This document shows, one piece after another, positions 18,139 through 28,486 of a DNA stretch of 64,000 bases; position 1 is the first letter of the stretch, and each line of letters starts with the position of its first letter. Both the position numbers and the translations under genes were made by a program. The notes beneath the pieces are model-generated. The model ran no database searches and was not told the DNA's origin. It worked only from the letters and a program-made list of their open reading frames with translations. Source of the DNA: Yersinia alsatica (GTDB taxonomy: Bacteria; Pseudomonadota; Gammaproteobacteria; Enterobacterales; Enterobacteriaceae); assembly GCF_902170305.1 (NCBI RefSeq), contig NZ_CABHWW010000011.1, positions 462,340 to 526,339 on the forward strand, in the 5' to 3' direction.

Positions 18139-18287
18139 GCTAATTACCCTGACCTCTTATCCGCGCCATAACATCCCGCCAAGTGACGATAAATTCCATA
18201 CAATATAATGCTAAAAAAGACCGGCAATGATACGGGTGAAGCGAGGTTTAAAACAAGGGATAACCCTGTAATCTGGGGATTCAGATG

Positions 18288-18316
18288 AAAAAAAACCGCT
18301 TCCAAAGAAGCGGTTT
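18288..18316 (-). terminator. Rho-independent terminator after rhlE
   Basis: A perfect 10-bp stem AAACCGCTTC / GAAGCGGTTT with a 4-nt loop, followed on the minus strand by eight T residues, 22 bases past the rhlE stop codon. Confidence 0.9.
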
Positions 18317-18337
18317 CATCAGCGAATACTTTATGAC

Positions 18338-19693
18338 TTATTCGCCGGGATTACGGCTACGACCACGTGAAGATGGGCCTGCCGGGCGACGTTGACCATC
18401 AGCCTGGCTGCGTGGGCGGCTGTTACGGCTATCACCGCGACCTGCTGCGCCACCACCATTTTGCGGACGACCGGCGTTGCTGCCACGGCCCATTCCTGGA
18501 CGTTGCGCGCCACGGCCCTGACGGCCATTTTGAATCGGATCCGCTTTAATGCTTGGGTCCGGCTCATAGCCATCCAGTGCGATACGTGGAATTTCACGTT
18601 TGAGCAAACGCTCGATATCACGCAGCAGTTTGTGTTCATCAACACAAACCAATGAAATCGCCTCACCGGTACGTTCCGCGCGGCCAGTACGACCAATACG
18701 GTGCACGTAATCTTCCGGTACGTTTGGCAACTCATAGTTAACCACATGAGGTAACTGGTCGATGTCCAAACCACGGGCGGCGATATCAGTTGCTACCAAT
18801 ACGCGAATTTTGCCGTCTTTAAAATCAGCCAGTGCACGAGTACGCGCCCCTTGGCTCTTATTACCATGAATAGCTGCGGCAGTAATGCCGTCTTTATTCA
18901 GCTGCTCAGCTAAATGGTTAGCGCCGTGCTTGGTGCGGTTGAACACCAATACTTGCTGCCAATTACCTTCGCCAATCATCTGAGACAATAATTCACGTTT
19001 GCGGTTTTTATCCACAAAATGAACACTTTGTGCAATTTGCTCAGAAGCGGTGTTACGACGAGCCACTTCAACTGAAGCAGGGTTGTGCAGCAATTTGCTG
19101 GCCAAGCCTTTAATTTCATCAGAGAAAGTCGCGGAGAACAGCAGATTCTGGCGTTTAGCAGGCAGTTTTGCCAATACACGACGGATATCGTGAATAAAGC
19201 CCATATCCAGCATGCGGTCGGCTTCGTCCAATACCAAAATCTCAATCTTGGACAGATCAACTGCATTCTGGTGTTCCAGATCCAGCAGACGGCCAGGTGT
19301 TGCGACCAAGATATCAACACCACCACGCAATTTCATCATCTGTGGGTTAATGCTAACGCCACCAAATACCACCAGCGAACGCAGCTTCAGGTATTTGCTG
19401 TAACTCTGTACGTTTTCGTCAATCTGCGCAGCCAGCTCGCGGGTTGGCGTCAAAATCAACGCACGTACCGGACGACGGCCTTTAATGGGTTGTTGGTTCT
19501 GGCTCAGCAGTTGCAACAGCGGCAAGGTGAAACCAGCAGTTTTACCGGTACCGGTTTGCGCACTGGCCATTAAATCACGGCCTTCCAGTACCACAGGGAT
19601 TGCCTGACGCTGAATTGGCGTCGGCACAAGGTAGCCCTGCTCTTCAACAGCACGCAGGATGTCGGCGTTTAAGCCGAGAGAATCAAATGACAT
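18338..19693 (-). CDS. rhlE: ATP-dependent RNA helicase RhlE
   Basis: DEAD-box helicase of 451 residues (E. coli 454) linked to ribosome assembly and RNA turnover. Motifs in order are Q motif ([14 protein letters not shown]), motif [21 protein letters not shown] in [10 protein letters not shown], motif III SAT, and motifs [19 protein letters not shown] and HRIGRTGRA. The last 80 residues are a basic Gly/Arg/Gln-rich tail (for example [18 protein letters not shown]) that probably binds RNA. The frame is open to 19849, but ATG 19693 (MSFDSLGL) aligns with the family. Divergent from cecR, which is known to control rhlE in E. coli. Confidence 0.95.
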   Translation of the reverse strand: MSFDSLGLNADILRAVEEQGYLVPTPIQRQAIPVVLEGRDLMASAQTGTGKTAGFTLPLLQLLSQNQQPIKGRRPVRALILTPTRELAAQIDENVQSYSKYLKLRSLVVFGGVSINPQMMKLRGGVDILVATPGRLLDLEHQNAVDLSKIEILVLDEADRMLDMGFIHDIRRVLAKLPAKRQNLLFSATFSDEIKGLASKLLHNPASVEVARRNTASEQIAQSVHFVDKNRKRELLSQMIGEGNWQQVLVFNRTKHGANHLAEQLNKDGITAAAIHGNKSQGARTRALADFKDGKIRVLVATDIAARGLDIDQLPHVVNYELPNVPEDYVHRIGRTGRAERTGEAISLVCVDEHKLLRDIERLLKREIPRIALDGYEPDPSIKADPIQNGRQGRGAQRPGMGRGSNAGRPQNGGGAAGRGDSRNSRPRSQADGQRRPAGPSSRGRSRNPGE

Positions 19694-19999
19694 ATTACGA
19701 AAAGCTCCAGATCTTCCCAATCCCGACGATATCGCCAGGTGCAGTTTCAAGGGAAGATTATCAGACGAGGTATGAATTGAGGCATTACCACGAGGATTGG
19801 CACAAACTGCAGTGCACCATTGCGGCTGATTATAACAGATGTTTAGCAAGAAAAGGGATATTTACGCGTTTCTTAAGATTTTTATTAGCGTAAACATCAG
19901 GAAAATTGATTTATTACTGGCAATTACCCTGCTTCTGATCACAAAAAAAGGGCTTCTACCCACCATAACTTTACTTAGTCGTAGGGGTGGCCTAAAGTT

Positions 20000-20011
20000 A
20001 ATCATATGATT
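20000..20011. promoter_or_regulatory. Palindrome between rhlE and cecR, candidate CecR operator
   Basis: AATCATATGATT is a perfect 12-bp palindrome 62 bp before the preferred cecR start, in the 380-bp spacer between two genes of the known CecR regulon. TetR regulators usually bind such dyads near their own promoter. No binding data are implied. Confidence 0.45.
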
Positions 20012-20072
20012 GATTTATTATTTAGCTATCTATTAATATTAGCGAAAATGATCTTCATTGGGTATGGAGCCT

Positions 20073-20771
20073 ATGTCTCACTCTTCAACACCATCAATAC
20101 CAACCACGCCCCGTGGTGAACAAGCCCGTCAGCAGTTGATTCAGGCCGCAACCGAACTGTTCGGCGAGCAGGGTCTGAAAGGAGCGACCACCCGGGAAAT
20201 TGCCCAGCGGGCAGACCAGAATATTGCCGCAATTACCTACTATTTCAATTCCAAAGAAGGTTTATATCTGGCAGTCGCGCAACAAATTGCCAACTTTATT
20301 AAGCAGGCCTTCGCGCCGCTGGCACAGGAAATTGATCAGTTTCTTCAACTCCCATCTCAGGAGCAAAGTCCAGAGCAACAGCTACACTATATCCGCCGCG
20401 GATTACTGGAATTCAGCCATTTAATGACACAACCAGAAACGCTGAATATCAGCAAAATAATGGCTCGTGAACAGCTATCTCCCAGTGATGCATACCTTCT
20501 GATACATACCCAGATTATTGCACCACTGCACCAAAAGCTGAATCAGTTGCTGGCTGCATTTATTGGTGCTGATGCTCGCGCCACTAAAACCATTATTCAT
20601 ACCCATGCATTAATCGGCGAAGTTCTGGCTTTTCGTATGGGTCGCGAGACAATCCGCCGACAAGCAGGATGGCTAGATATTGGTGAAGCTGAAAGTGAAA
20701 TGATTAATCAAGTGCTTATCGAACATATTGACCTGCTTCTCTACGGACTGCGGGCCAAAACATTAGGGTGA
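20073..20771 (+). CDS. cecR: TetR-family regulator CecR (YbiH)
   Basis: A 232-residue repressor. The N-terminal TetR helix-turn-helix is plain: ARQQLIQAATELFGEQGLKGATTREIAQRA, then NIAAITYYFNSKEGLYLAVA. The C-terminal DUF1956-type ligand domain contains NISKIMAREQLSPSDAYLLIH and HTHALIGEVLAFRMGRETI, as in E. coli CecR, which senses compounds such as cefoperazone and chloramphenicol and controls rhlE and ybhGFSR. ATG 20073 (MSHSST) and ATG 20064 (MEPMSH) are both possible; a TTG lies further up at 20058. First gene of the ybh operon. Confidence 0.92.
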   Translation: MSHSSTPSIPTTPRGEQARQQLIQAATELFGEQGLKGATTREIAQRADQNIAAITYYFNSKEGLYLAVAQQIANFIKQAFAPLAQEIDQFLQLPSQEQSPEQQLHYIRRGLLEFSHLMTQPETLNISKIMAREQLSPSDAYLLIHTQIIAPLHQKLNQLLAAFIGADARATKTIIHTHALIGEVLAFRMGRETIRRQAGWLDIGEAESEMINQVLIEHIDLLLYGLRAKTLG

Positions 20772-20804
20772 TGTAATCAATATCAGTAACAGATAGGGAG
20801 CATT

Positions 20805-21791
20805 ATGAATCGCAAGAAGATTATAGTGGCCGTCGTTATTGTCGCGTTATTGGCGGCGATAGGTTACGGATGGAGTTATTATCGTCAACAACATGATGCC
20901 TCATTGACGTTATATGGCAATGTCGACATCCGTACCGTAAATCTGGGCTTCCGAGTGGCTGGCCGCCTGGCATCTCTATCTGTTGATGAAGGGGATAAAA
21001 TTCAGCCGGGACAAGAACTGGGTAAACTGGATGATGGCCCTTATCTCAACGCCCTCAAACAAGCGCAAGCTAATGTGCAAAGTGCGCAAGCGCAGCTGGC
21101 TTTACTGAAAGCCGGGTATCGGGAAGAAGAGATTGCTCAAGTCAAATCCGAAGTTTCTCAGCGTGAAGCCGCATTCAGTTATGCGGATAGCTTCCTTAAA
21201 CGCCAGCAAGGGTTATGGGCGAGTAAAGCGACCTCTGCCAACGAGTTAGAGAATGCCCGAACCGCACGTAATCAGGCGCAGGCAAATCTACAGGCATCAA
21301 AAGATAAACTTGCACAATATTTAAGTGGTAATCGCCCGCAGGAAATTGCTCAGGCCGAGGCTAATCTGGCTCAGAGCGAAGCCGAGCTGGCGCAAGCCCA
21401 ACTGAATCTACAAGACACCACCCTGCTCTCGCCATCCTCAGGTACCGTGCTCACTCGCGCCGTTGAACCGGGCACAATTTTGTCTGCCAGCAATACCGTC
21501 TTTACCCTTTCGCTGACTGACCCAGTCTGGGTGCGGGCTTATGTGAGTGAACCTCATCTCAACCAGGCCATTCCAGGCACGGAAGTTGAGGTCTTTACTG
21601 ATGGCCGCCCAAACAAGCCTTATCACGGCAAAATAGGTTTCGTGTCGCCGACGGCTGAATTTACCCCGAAAAGTGTGGAAACTCCGGACTTACGTACTGA
21701 CCTGGTTTATCGCTTGCGCATTATCATCACCGATGCTGATGAATCACTGCGGCAAGGTATGCCTGTCACCGTCCGTTTTGTACAACCTTAA
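20805..21791 (+). CDS. ybhG: YbhG, membrane-fusion (HlyD-type) subunit of the YbhGFSR exporter
   Basis: A 328-residue periplasmic adaptor anchored by one N-terminal membrane helix ([20 protein letters not shown]). The lipoyl half-motifs flank a long alpha-helical coiled coil rich in Ala, Gln and Glu (residues about 80-195, for example [21 protein letters not shown]). A beta-barrel domain follows with [25 protein letters not shown] sequence. It links the inner-membrane ABC pump to an outer-membrane channel, probably TolC. An AGGGAG site precedes the ATG, and the gene sits 33 bases after cecR. Confidence 0.93.
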   Translation: MNRKKIIVAVVIVALLAAIGYGWSYYRQQHDASLTLYGNVDIRTVNLGFRVAGRLASLSVDEGDKIQPGQELGKLDDGPYLNALKQAQANVQSAQAQLALLKAGYREEEIAQVKSEVSQREAAFSYADSFLKRQQGLWASKATSANELENARTARNQAQANLQASKDKLAQYLSGNRPQEIAQAEANLAQSEAELAQAQLNLQDTTLLSPSSGTVLTRAVEPGTILSASNTVFTLSLTDPVWVRAYVSEPHLNQAIPGTEVEVFTDGRPNKPYHGKIGFVSPTAEFTPKSVETPDLRTDLVYRLRIIITDADESLRQGMPVTVRFVQP

Positions 21792-21804
21792 GGCGGCATG
21801 AGTT

Positions 21805-23556
21805 ATGAATGGAATCCAGCATCTTATTACTTTGGAAGGAGTCGAAAAATCCTTCCCCGGACTGGAGAGTCCTGCCGTTGCTAGCCTGACAACCGAAATC
21901 CGCAGTGGTGCGGTCACAGGGTTGGTCGGGCCGGATGGTGCCGGTAAAACCACATTATTACGCATGTTGGCAGGCTTGCTAAAACCCAGCCAAGGCAAGA
22001 TGACCGTCGTCGGTCTGGACCCACTGGAAAATGATCGTCAGTTACATTCAATTCTTGGATACATGCCGCAAAAATTTGGTTTATATGAAGATTTGACGGT
22101 AATAGAGAATCTGACGCTGTATGCTGACCTACGTGGTGTGACGGGTGAAGAGCGCCGCCAAACCTTTGAACGGCTGCTGACATTTACGGATTTGACCCGC
22201 TTTACCGAACGGCTGGCGGGCAAGCTCTCTGGTGGGATGAAACAGAAGCTGGGATTGGCCTGTACCTTGGTTGGCCAGCCAAAAGTGTTACTGTTGGATG
22301 AGCCGGGTGTGGGGGTTGACCCCATCTCACGCCGTGAGTTATGGCGCATGGTGCATGAGTTGGCCAGTGACGGCATGCTTATCTTGTGGAGCACATCCTA
22401 TCTTGATGAAGCAGAGCAGTGCCGTGAAGTATTGCTGCTCAACGAAGGTAAATTGCTGTATAGCGGTGCGCCGCAAAGCCTGACACAGCGTATGAGTGGC
22501 CGGACGATTTTGGTTGCAGCCCAAACAGGAACCAACCGCAAACTGTTGCAGCATGCTCTGACCCTACCTGAGGTGAGTGATGGGGTGATTCAAGGGAAAT
22601 ATGTGCGGCTGATCCTCAAGCCAGATGTGGATCACCGTCAAATTCCCTCCCTGTTAAATCAACCGAACACCGATGTGATGGAGGCAGAACCGCGCTTCGA
22701 GGATGCCTTTATTGACCTGTTGGGCGGTGGCCCAGCCAGTGAATCGGCCCTGGCAAAAATAATGCCTAAAGTTGAAGGCAGCCACGATGAGACAGTAATT
22801 GAAGCGCAAGAATTAACCAAGAAATTTGGTGATTTTGCTGCCACTGATCATGTCAATTTTCAGGTAAAACGCGGTGAAATATTTGGCTTACTCGGGCCGA
22901 ATGGCGCGGGTAAATCAACCACATTTAAAATGATGTGCGGCTTGCTGGTCCCTAGCTCTGGCAAAGCATTGGTGCTGGATATGGATCTGAAGACCAGCTC
23001 AGGTAAAGCACGGCAACATTTGGGTTATATGGCGCAGAAATTCTCGCTGTATGGCAACCTGACCGTTGAGCAGAATCTGAAATTTTTCTCCGGTGTTTAT
23101 GGCCTGCAAGGTAAAACCCAGCGCGACAAAATAGCCGATATGACGTCGGCCTTTAATTTCAGCCCCATTCTCAAACAAACTCCGGACTCTCTACCGCTGG
23201 GTTTTAAACAGCGACTGGCGCTGGCCTGCGCTTTAATGCATGAGCCAGACATCCTGTTTCTTGATGAGCCCACCTCGGGTGTTGACCCCCTCACTCGCCG
23301 TGAATTCTGGTTACATATCAATGGGATGGTAGATAAAGGTGTGACTGTTATGGTCACCACCCACTTTATGGATGAGGCCGAATACTGTGACCGTATCGGG
23401 CTGGTTTACCGAGGTAAGATTATTGCTGCCGGCACGCCAGATGAGCTAAAGCAGCAAGTCGCCACTGATGAAAATCTTAACCCATCGATGGAAGAAGCAT
23501 TTATCGGGTTGGTCCAGCGCTACGACCAGCAGAGTGATAAGGAGCAACAGCCATGA
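21805..23556 (+). CDS. ybhF: YbhF, double ABC ATPase of the YbhGFSR exporter
   Basis: A 583-residue protein made of two fused nucleotide-binding domains. Domain 1 has Walker [10 protein letters not shown] (about residue 45), signature [12 protein letters not shown] and Walker [14 protein letters not shown]. Domain 2 has Walker [10 protein letters not shown] (about residue 365), a degenerate signature [12 protein letters not shown] and Walker [15 protein letters not shown] degenerate second signature is common in such asymmetric ABC pairs. It drives the YbhS/YbhR permeases, reported to affect Na+/Li+ and drug tolerance in E. coli. Its stop overlaps the ybhS start (ATGA). Confidence 0.94.
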   Translation: MNGIQHLITLEGVEKSFPGLESPAVASLTTEIRSGAVTGLVGPDGAGKTTLLRMLAGLLKPSQGKMTVVGLDPLENDRQLHSILGYMPQKFGLYEDLTVIENLTLYADLRGVTGEERRQTFERLLTFTDLTRFTERLAGKLSGGMKQKLGLACTLVGQPKVLLLDEPGVGVDPISRRELWRMVHELASDGMLILWSTSYLDEAEQCREVLLLNEGKLLYSGAPQSLTQRMSGRTILVAAQTGTNRKLLQHALTLPEVSDGVIQGKYVRLILKPDVDHRQIPSLLNQPNTDVMEAEPRFEDAFIDLLGGGPASESALAKIMPKVEGSHDETVIEAQELTKKFGDFAATDHVNFQVKRGEIFGLLGPNGAGKSTTFKMMCGLLVPSSGKALVLDMDLKTSSGKARQHLGYMAQKFSLYGNLTVEQNLKFFSGVYGLQGKTQRDKIADMTSAFNFSPILKQTPDSLPLGFKQRLALACALMHEPDILFLDEPTSGVDPLTRREFWLHINGMVDKGVTVMVTTHFMDEAEYCDRIGLVYRGKIIAAGTPDELKQQVATDENLNPSMEEAFIGLVQRYDQQSDKEQQP

Positions 23557-24758
23557 CCGAGCCATCGCTATTAGCTACAGATAAATTGCCGGTCAATAAA
23601 CTACCGGAAAGTGAGGGCGAGACTTATCAGGACACCGGCTTTTCCTGGCGTCGCCTGCGTGCCTTATGCCGCAAAGAGACTCGGCAGATTTTGCGTGACC
23701 CCAGCAGTGGGTTGATCGCTTTTGTTATCCCATTGTTATTACTATTTATTTTTGGCTATGGTATCAATCTGGATTCCAGCAAACTGCATGTCGGCATTTT
23801 AATGGAACAACAGAGCAAGCCGGCACAAGACTTGGCTAATGCATTTGCCAGCTCGCCTTATATCTCCCCGCAAATCAGTGATAATCGCCAAGCTCTGATT
23901 CAGGCAATGCAAGCCGGTAAAATTCGCGGATTAATTGTGATCCCCAATGATTTTGCCGAGCAACTCGCACGACCAGAGAGCAAAGCACCGATTCAGGTGA
24001 TTACTGACGGCAGTGAGCCTAATACCGCTAACTTTGTACAGGGTTATGCGCAAGGAGTATGGCAAATCTGGCAACAGCAACAGGCGCAAAACTTGGGGCA
24101 AACCAATGACCCACTGATTGAAATTCAGGTCCGTTATTGGTTTAACCCTGCCGCCATCAGCCGCCACTTTATCATTCCGGGGGCCATAACCATTATTATG
24201 ACGGTGATTGGGGCTATCCTGACATCACTGGTGATTGCCCGTGAATGGGAGCGCGGCACCATGGAAGCGCTGCTATCAACTCAGGTCACACGCAGTGAAT
24301 TGCTATTATCAAAGCTAATCCCCTATTACGTCCTTGGTATGGTTGCCATGACACTCTGTATGGTGGTGTCGGTGTTTATCCTCGGCGTACCTTATCGAGG
24401 GTCATTGTGGATATTATTTGTTATCACCAGCTTGTTCTTAGCCAGCACTCTGGGGATGGGGCTGCTGATTTCCACGATCACGCGTAACCAGTTCAATGCC
24501 GCCATGATAGCGCTGAATGCAGCATTCCTACCGGCAGTCATGCTCTCGGGCTTTATTTTTGAAATTGATAGCATGCCCGCCATTGTGCGTGCCGTGACTT
24601 ATATCATTCCTGCCCGCTATTTTGTCAGTAGTCTACAAAGTCTGTTCCTGGCAGGCAATATCGGTACCGTTCTGGTGATTAACTTGCTGTTCCTAATCGC
24701 ATCTGCCGCAGTATTTATTGGTCTGACAGCATGGAAAACACATCGCAGGCTAGATTAA
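23553..24758 (+). CDS. ybhS: YbhS, ABC-2 type permease of the YbhGFSR exporter
   Basis: Inner-membrane permease of 401 residues. A cytoplasmic N-terminus ([24 protein letters not shown]) precedes a first helix, then a large periplasmic domain (about residues 80-200). Five clustered helices follow, with the ABC-2 signature [31 protein letters not shown]. Translationally coupled to ybhF by a 4-base overlap and followed by the paralogous ybhR, with which it probably forms a heterodimer. Confidence 0.93.
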   Translation: MTEPSLLATDKLPVNKLPESEGETYQDTGFSWRRLRALCRKETRQILRDPSSGLIAFVIPLLLLFIFGYGINLDSSKLHVGILMEQQSKPAQDLANAFASSPYISPQISDNRQALIQAMQAGKIRGLIVIPNDFAEQLARPESKAPIQVITDGSEPNTANFVQGYAQGVWQIWQQQQAQNLGQTNDPLIEIQVRYWFNPAAISRHFIIPGAITIIMTVIGAILTSLVIAREWERGTMEALLSTQVTRSELLLSKLIPYYVLGMVAMTLCMVVSVFILGVPYRGSLWILFVITSLFLASTLGMGLLISTITRNQFNAAMIALNAAFLPAVMLSGFIFEIDSMPAIVRAVTYIIPARYFVSSLQSLFLAGNIGTVLVINLLFLIASAAVFIGLTAWKTHRRLD

Positions 24759-24774
24759 AGGAAGAGAGTAAAAT

Positions 24775-25881
24775 ATGTTTCATCGCCTTTATACATTGAT
24801 TATTAAAGAGTTGCAGTCGCTATTACGCGAACCGCAGACCCGTGCGATATTAATCATGCCAGTGATAATGCAGGTGATCTTATTCCCATTCGCCGCCACG
24901 TTGGAAGTGACCAATGCCACCATCGCTATTTACAGCGAAGACAGCGGCAAAGCCTCGGTAGAACTCACCCAACGTTTTGCCAAAGCCGAAGCATTTTCTC
25001 ATGTACTGTTGCTGCACAGTCCGCAAGAGATCCGGCCCGTTATTGATAACCAGAAAGCGCTGTTGTTGATCCGCTTCCCTGAGCAGTTCAGTGCTGATTT
25101 GGCCAACGGCAAAACCACCCAATTACAGCTTGTGCTAGATGGGCGCAATTCTAACAGTGCCCAGATAGCCGCAAATTATATTCAACAGATTGTACAAGAT
25201 TACCAACTGGAACTGACCAGTGGCCAAATCAAGCCCAATAACAGTGAGTTAGTTATCCGCAATTGGTATAACCCAAATTTGGACTACAAATGGTTTGTGG
25301 TGCCATCATTAATTGCGATGATTACGACGATTGGCGTACTGATAGTGACGTCACTATCAGTGGCGCGTGAGCGGGAACAAGGTACGCTAGAACAGTTACT
25401 CGTTTCTCCGTTAACGACCTGGCAAATCTTTATCGGCAAGGCGGTGCCAGCACTGATTGTCGCTACCTTCCAGGCGACTATCGTGTTGTTTATCGGTATA
25501 TTTTTCTATCAAATCCCCTTTGCAGGCTCGCTGGCGCTATTTTATGGCACCATGCTGCTCTATGGCCTCTCTTTAGTCGGTTTTGGATTGTTGATTTCCT
25601 CGCTATGTTCAACTCAGCAGCAAGCATTTATCGGCGTGTTTGTCTTTATGATGCCGGCTATTCTGCTCTCGGGTTATGTCTCGCCAGTGGAGAACATGCC
25701 AATCTGGCTGCAAAATATCACGTGGATCAATCCTATCCGCCATTTTACTGACATCACCAAACAGATTTACCTCAAGGATGCCAGCTTCGATATTATCTGG
25801 CACAGCTTGTGGCCGCTGCTGGTTATTACCGTCACCACGGGAAGTGTTGCGTATGGGATGTTCCGGCGGAAAATAGCCTAA
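24775..25881 (+). CDS. ybhR: YbhR, ABC-2 type permease of the YbhGFSR exporter
   Basis: A 368-residue ABC-2 permease with the same plan as YbhS: cytoplasmic start ([20 protein letters not shown]), one helix, a periplasmic domain of about 120 residues, then five helices with [31 protein letters not shown]. Last gene of the cecR-ybhGFSR operon. A GGAAGAG site lies before the ATG, 16 bases after ybhS. Confidence 0.93.
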   Translation: MFHRLYTLIIKELQSLLREPQTRAILIMPVIMQVILFPFAATLEVTNATIAIYSEDSGKASVELTQRFAKAEAFSHVLLLHSPQEIRPVIDNQKALLLIRFPEQFSADLANGKTTQLQLVLDGRNSNSAQIAANYIQQIVQDYQLELTSGQIKPNNSELVIRNWYNPNLDYKWFVVPSLIAMITTIGVLIVTSLSVAREREQGTLEQLLVSPLTTWQIFIGKAVPALIVATFQATIVLFIGIFFYQIPFAGSLALFYGTMLLYGLSLVGFGLLISSLCSTQQQAFIGVFVFMMPAILLSGYVSPVENMPIWLQNITWINPIRHFTDITKQIYLKDASFDIIWHSLWPLLVITVTTGSVAYGMFRRKIA

Positions 25882-26017
25882 GGTTTATCGCCAGTTTGAT
25901 TGGGTGCAGGAGGCTCAGCCCTCCTATTCGGTTTAGATATTAGGTAGTCAGCTATATCAATATCAGCCGAACCTGATCACTAACTCTATTCCAGCCAAAA
26001 CCAGCCTCCAATTTCAA

Positions 26018-26056
26018 AAAACAAAAAGGACACCAAGTTGGTGTCCTTTATTATTT
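26018..26056. terminator. Bidirectional terminator between ybhR and ybhL
   Basis: AAAGGACACCAA (26025-26036) and TTGGTGTCCTTT (26038-26049) are perfectly complementary, with A-rich sequence before and T-rich after, in the spacer between converging genes. Confidence 0.88.
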
Positions 26057-26130
26057 CAAACTACATAACTGAATTTAAGCAGCGTACGGTGGGCAAACTT
26101 GCCTTGTCGTAACCCTTTTTATCAAGGTGA

Positions 26131-26841
26131 TTAACGGCGGTTGCCGAAAATCCGCAGCAGCATCAGGAACAAGTTGATGAAATCAAGATACAGGGTCAAT
26201 GCGCCCACGATGGAGTATTTACGGAACCCATCTTTATCATTGGCATCTAACTGCGCGCCCATATTTTTCAGCTTCTGGGTATCGTAAGCAGTCAAACCGA
26301 CAAACACCAACACACCGATGTAGGTCACAGCCCACATCAACGCGGTGCTCTTCAGCCAGATGTTAACAATAGAAGCTAACACGATACCAATCAGGCCCAT
26401 AAACAGCATGCTGCCCATGCCACTTAAATCACGTTTGGTGGTATAGCCGTAGAAACTCATGGCACCGAACATACCAGCCGCAATCAGGAATGTGCTGGCG
26501 ATAGAAGAGCTGGTATACATGATGAAAATACTAGAGATAGTCAGCCCGGTTAATGCTGAATACAGCATAAACAAGCTGGTTGCCATCGTACCGCTGAGGC
26601 GATTAACCATCCCGGAAATAACAAACACCAGACCTAACTGAACAATAATCAGCCCAAAAAAGGTGATCTGGCTGGAGAAGATAAAGTTAAGGACCGCAGG
26701 AGTATTCGCTGCGTACCAGGCGACAACCGCCGTTAATAACAGACCACAGGTCATCCAGCCGTATACCTGCGCCATATATGCCTGAATGCCAGAGTTGGCA
26801 CGTTCGACAATTGAACCATTAGAGCGTGGATAGCGATCCAT
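26131..26841 (-). CDS. ybhL: YbhL, Bax inhibitor-1 (BI-1/YccA) family membrane protein
   Basis: A 236-residue inner-membrane protein with seven hydrophobic segments. The family segments are seen as SALTGLTISSIFIMYTSSSIAS, FVGLTAYDTQKLKNMG (the conserved Asp near the pH/Ca2+ sensor of the family) and the end ALTLYLDFINLFLMLLRIFG. It resembles E. coli YbhL almost throughout. The frame opens at 26859, but MDRYPRS at 26841 aligns with the family start. The function in bacteria is not settled; homologues act as Ca2+ leak channels. Next to moaE, as in E. coli. Confidence 0.9.
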   Translation of the reverse strand: MDRYPRSNGSIVERANSGIQAYMAQVYGWMTCGLLLTAVVAWYAANTPAVLNFIFSSQITFFGLIIVQLGLVFVISGMVNRLSGTMATSLFMLYSALTGLTISSIFIMYTSSSIASTFLIAAGMFGAMSFYGYTTKRDLSGMGSMLFMGLIGIVLASIVNIWLKSTALMWAVTYIGVLVFVGLTAYDTQKLKNMGAQLDANDKDGFRKYSIVGALTLYLDFINLFLMLLRIFGNRR

Positions 26842-26983
26842 GGTAGTTACCTTATGCATAAAATAATGAAACAGGCTATCAACTGACAGCCCACCGACTC
26901 TTTAAGGGTACCACAGAAATACAGTAAACAAGGGAGTAAAAATAGGCATTTAGGAGCAATCTTTACACGGGTTTACGTACAGT

Positions 26984-27439
26984 TCACCAGCGCTTGGCAG
27001 CAGCATGGTCGCTGTCCCGTGATTCGACCCAGCGCTCACCCTCAGCAGTGGCTTCCCGCTTCCAGAATGGTGCCCGCGTTTTCAGATAGTCCATAATAAA
27101 TTCTGCTGACTCAAACGCCATGCTGCGATGTGCACTGGTCACACCGACAAAGACAATCTCATCTCCGGGGAACAGCGGCCCCACTCGATGAATAACGGAA
27201 ACGCGCTGTAATGGCCAACGGCTGCGTGCTTCGCTAATAATTTCACCCAGTGCTTTTTCTGTCATTCCCGGGTAATGCTCCAGTGTCAGAGCACTGACAT
27301 TCGCACCCAGATTATGGTTACGAACCTTGCCGGTGAAGGTCACTACCGCACCATCTTCATCACATTGCGACAACCAGTTATATTCATCACCAACATTGAA
27401 TGCCTCTGGTCCAACACGAATACGGGTATTCTCCATCAT
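26984..27439 (-). CDS. moaE: MoaE, molybdopterin synthase catalytic subunit
   Basis: A 151-residue subunit that transfers sulfur from the MoaD C-terminus to cyclic pyranopterin monophosphate to make molybdopterin. Key features are VTFTGKVRNHN near residue 35, LTLEHYPGMTEKAL, VIHRVGPLFPGDEIVFVGVTSAHR and the catalytic lysine segment DYLKTRAPFWKRE. Its ATG overlaps the moaD stop by one base, matching the 2:2 MoaD-MoaE complex. Confidence 0.95.
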   Translation of the reverse strand: MMENTRIRVGPEAFNVGDEYNWLSQCDEDGAVVTFTGKVRNHNLGANVSALTLEHYPGMTEKALGEIISEARSRWPLQRVSVIHRVGPLFPGDEIVFVGVTSAHRSMAFESAEFIMDYLKTRAPFWKREATAEGERWVESRDSDHAAAKRW

Positions 27440-27684
27440 CAGCCCCCAGTGACTGGCGGGAAGAAAGCCACTTCGTCGCCCGCAACCAGTGGGTGCTGAG
27501 CATTAACTAGCGATTGATTCACTGCGGTGAGCAATTTGCCCTCTTCTAGCGCCAACTGCCAGCGCTCCCCTCGTTGACACAGGGACTGTCGCAGAGCATC
27601 GACTGTGGGAAATTCCGCAGCCAATTGTAGACGGTCAGTTCCTACCAGCTCACGAACCTGAGCAAAAAATAGAATCTCAATCAT
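27439..27684 (-). CDS. moaD: MoaD, molybdopterin synthase sulfur-carrier subunit
   Basis: An 81-residue ubiquitin-like protein ([20 protein letters not shown] at the start) ending in the Gly-Gly tail VTGG, which MoeB activates and a thiocarboxylate then occupies. The segment [13 protein letters not shown] is the classic ThiS/MoaD end. It overlaps moaC by four bases and moaE by one. Confidence 0.95.
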   Translation of the reverse strand: MIEILFFAQVRELVGTDRLQLAAEFPTVDALRQSLCQRGERWQLALEEGKLLTAVNQSLVNAQHPLVAGDEVAFFPPVTGG

Positions 27685-28160
27685 GAATTCACCTTAAAAT
27701 CACCGGATTTCCCGCCACTTTTTGCCAACAGGCGAACCGGGCCAATTATCATGTCTTTCTGTACCGCTTTGCACATATCATAAATTGTCAGCGCCGCGAC
27801 AGACGCCGCCGTCAGGGCTTCCATCTCTACCCCAGTTTTACCGGTTAGGCGGCAGCAGGATTCAATACGAACTCGGTTATGCTCCGGTTGGGCTTCCAGT
27901 TGCACTTCCACTTTAGTCAGCAGTAGCGGATGGCATAATGGGATTAATTCCCAAGTTCGTTTGGCCGCCTGAATCCCGGCAATTCGGGCAGTGGCAAAGA
28001 CATCACCTTTATGATGGCTACCGTCAATAATCATCGCCAGTGTCGCGGCGTGCATTTCAACAAAAGCTTCCGCACGCGCTTCGCGTACGGTTTCAGCTTT
28101 GGCTGAAACATCCACCATATGGGCTTCGCCAGCGGCATTGATGTGCGTTAGTTGGGTCAT
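27681..28160 (-). CDS. moaC: MoaC, cyclic pyranopterin monophosphate synthase
   Basis: A 159-residue enzyme acting after MoaA to make cPMP in molybdenum cofactor synthesis. Visible are [20 protein letters not shown], the active-site region [16 protein letters not shown] (residues about 73-88), [23 protein letters not shown] and the C-terminal KSGGKSG loop. The gene to its 5' side in E. coli is moaB; here that interval is filled by repeats and then moaA. Confidence 0.95.
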   Translation of the reverse strand: MTQLTHINAAGEAHMVDVSAKAETVREARAEAFVEMHAATLAMIIDGSHHKGDVFATARIAGIQAAKRTWELIPLCHPLLLTKVEVQLEAQPEHNRVRIESCCRLTGKTGVEMEALTAASVAALTIYDMCKAVQKDMIIGPVRLLAKSGGKSGDFKVNS

Positions 28161-28167
28161 AAAATTC

Positions 28168-28480
28168 CTATTCCCTTCGTTCTTGACGTTGCAGGGGTGT
28201 TAGCTGCCCTCATGCACCCGAATCACTTACTGATGTAAGCTCATCGGGATTTATTCGCTTGCTGCCTACCTGTAACGCCAATAACTTTGGGAATTTCCCT
28301 TCGCTCCTGACATTGTAGAGGTTAGCTGCCCTCATGCACTCGAATCACTTACCGATGTAAGCTCATCGGGATTTATTCGCTTGCTGCCTACCTGTAGCGC
28401 CAATAACTTTGGGAATTTCCCTTCATTCCTGACGTTGTAGAGGTTAGCTGCCCTCATGCACCCGAATCACTTACTTATAT
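28168..28480 (-). repeat. Three tandem ERIC-like repeats between moaA and moaC
   Basis: A 122-bp unit occurs two and a half times: TTAGCTGCCCTCATGCA starts at 28200, 28322 and 28444. The core, read on the complementary strand, holds GAGCTTACATCAGTAAGTGA, which matches the remembered ERIC consensus (GAGCTTACATAAGTAAGTGA) at 19 of 20 bases. The last copy is cut just before the moaA stop. The array sits inside the moa operon and would be part of its mRNA. Confidence 0.85.
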
Positions 28481-28486
28481 AAGCTA

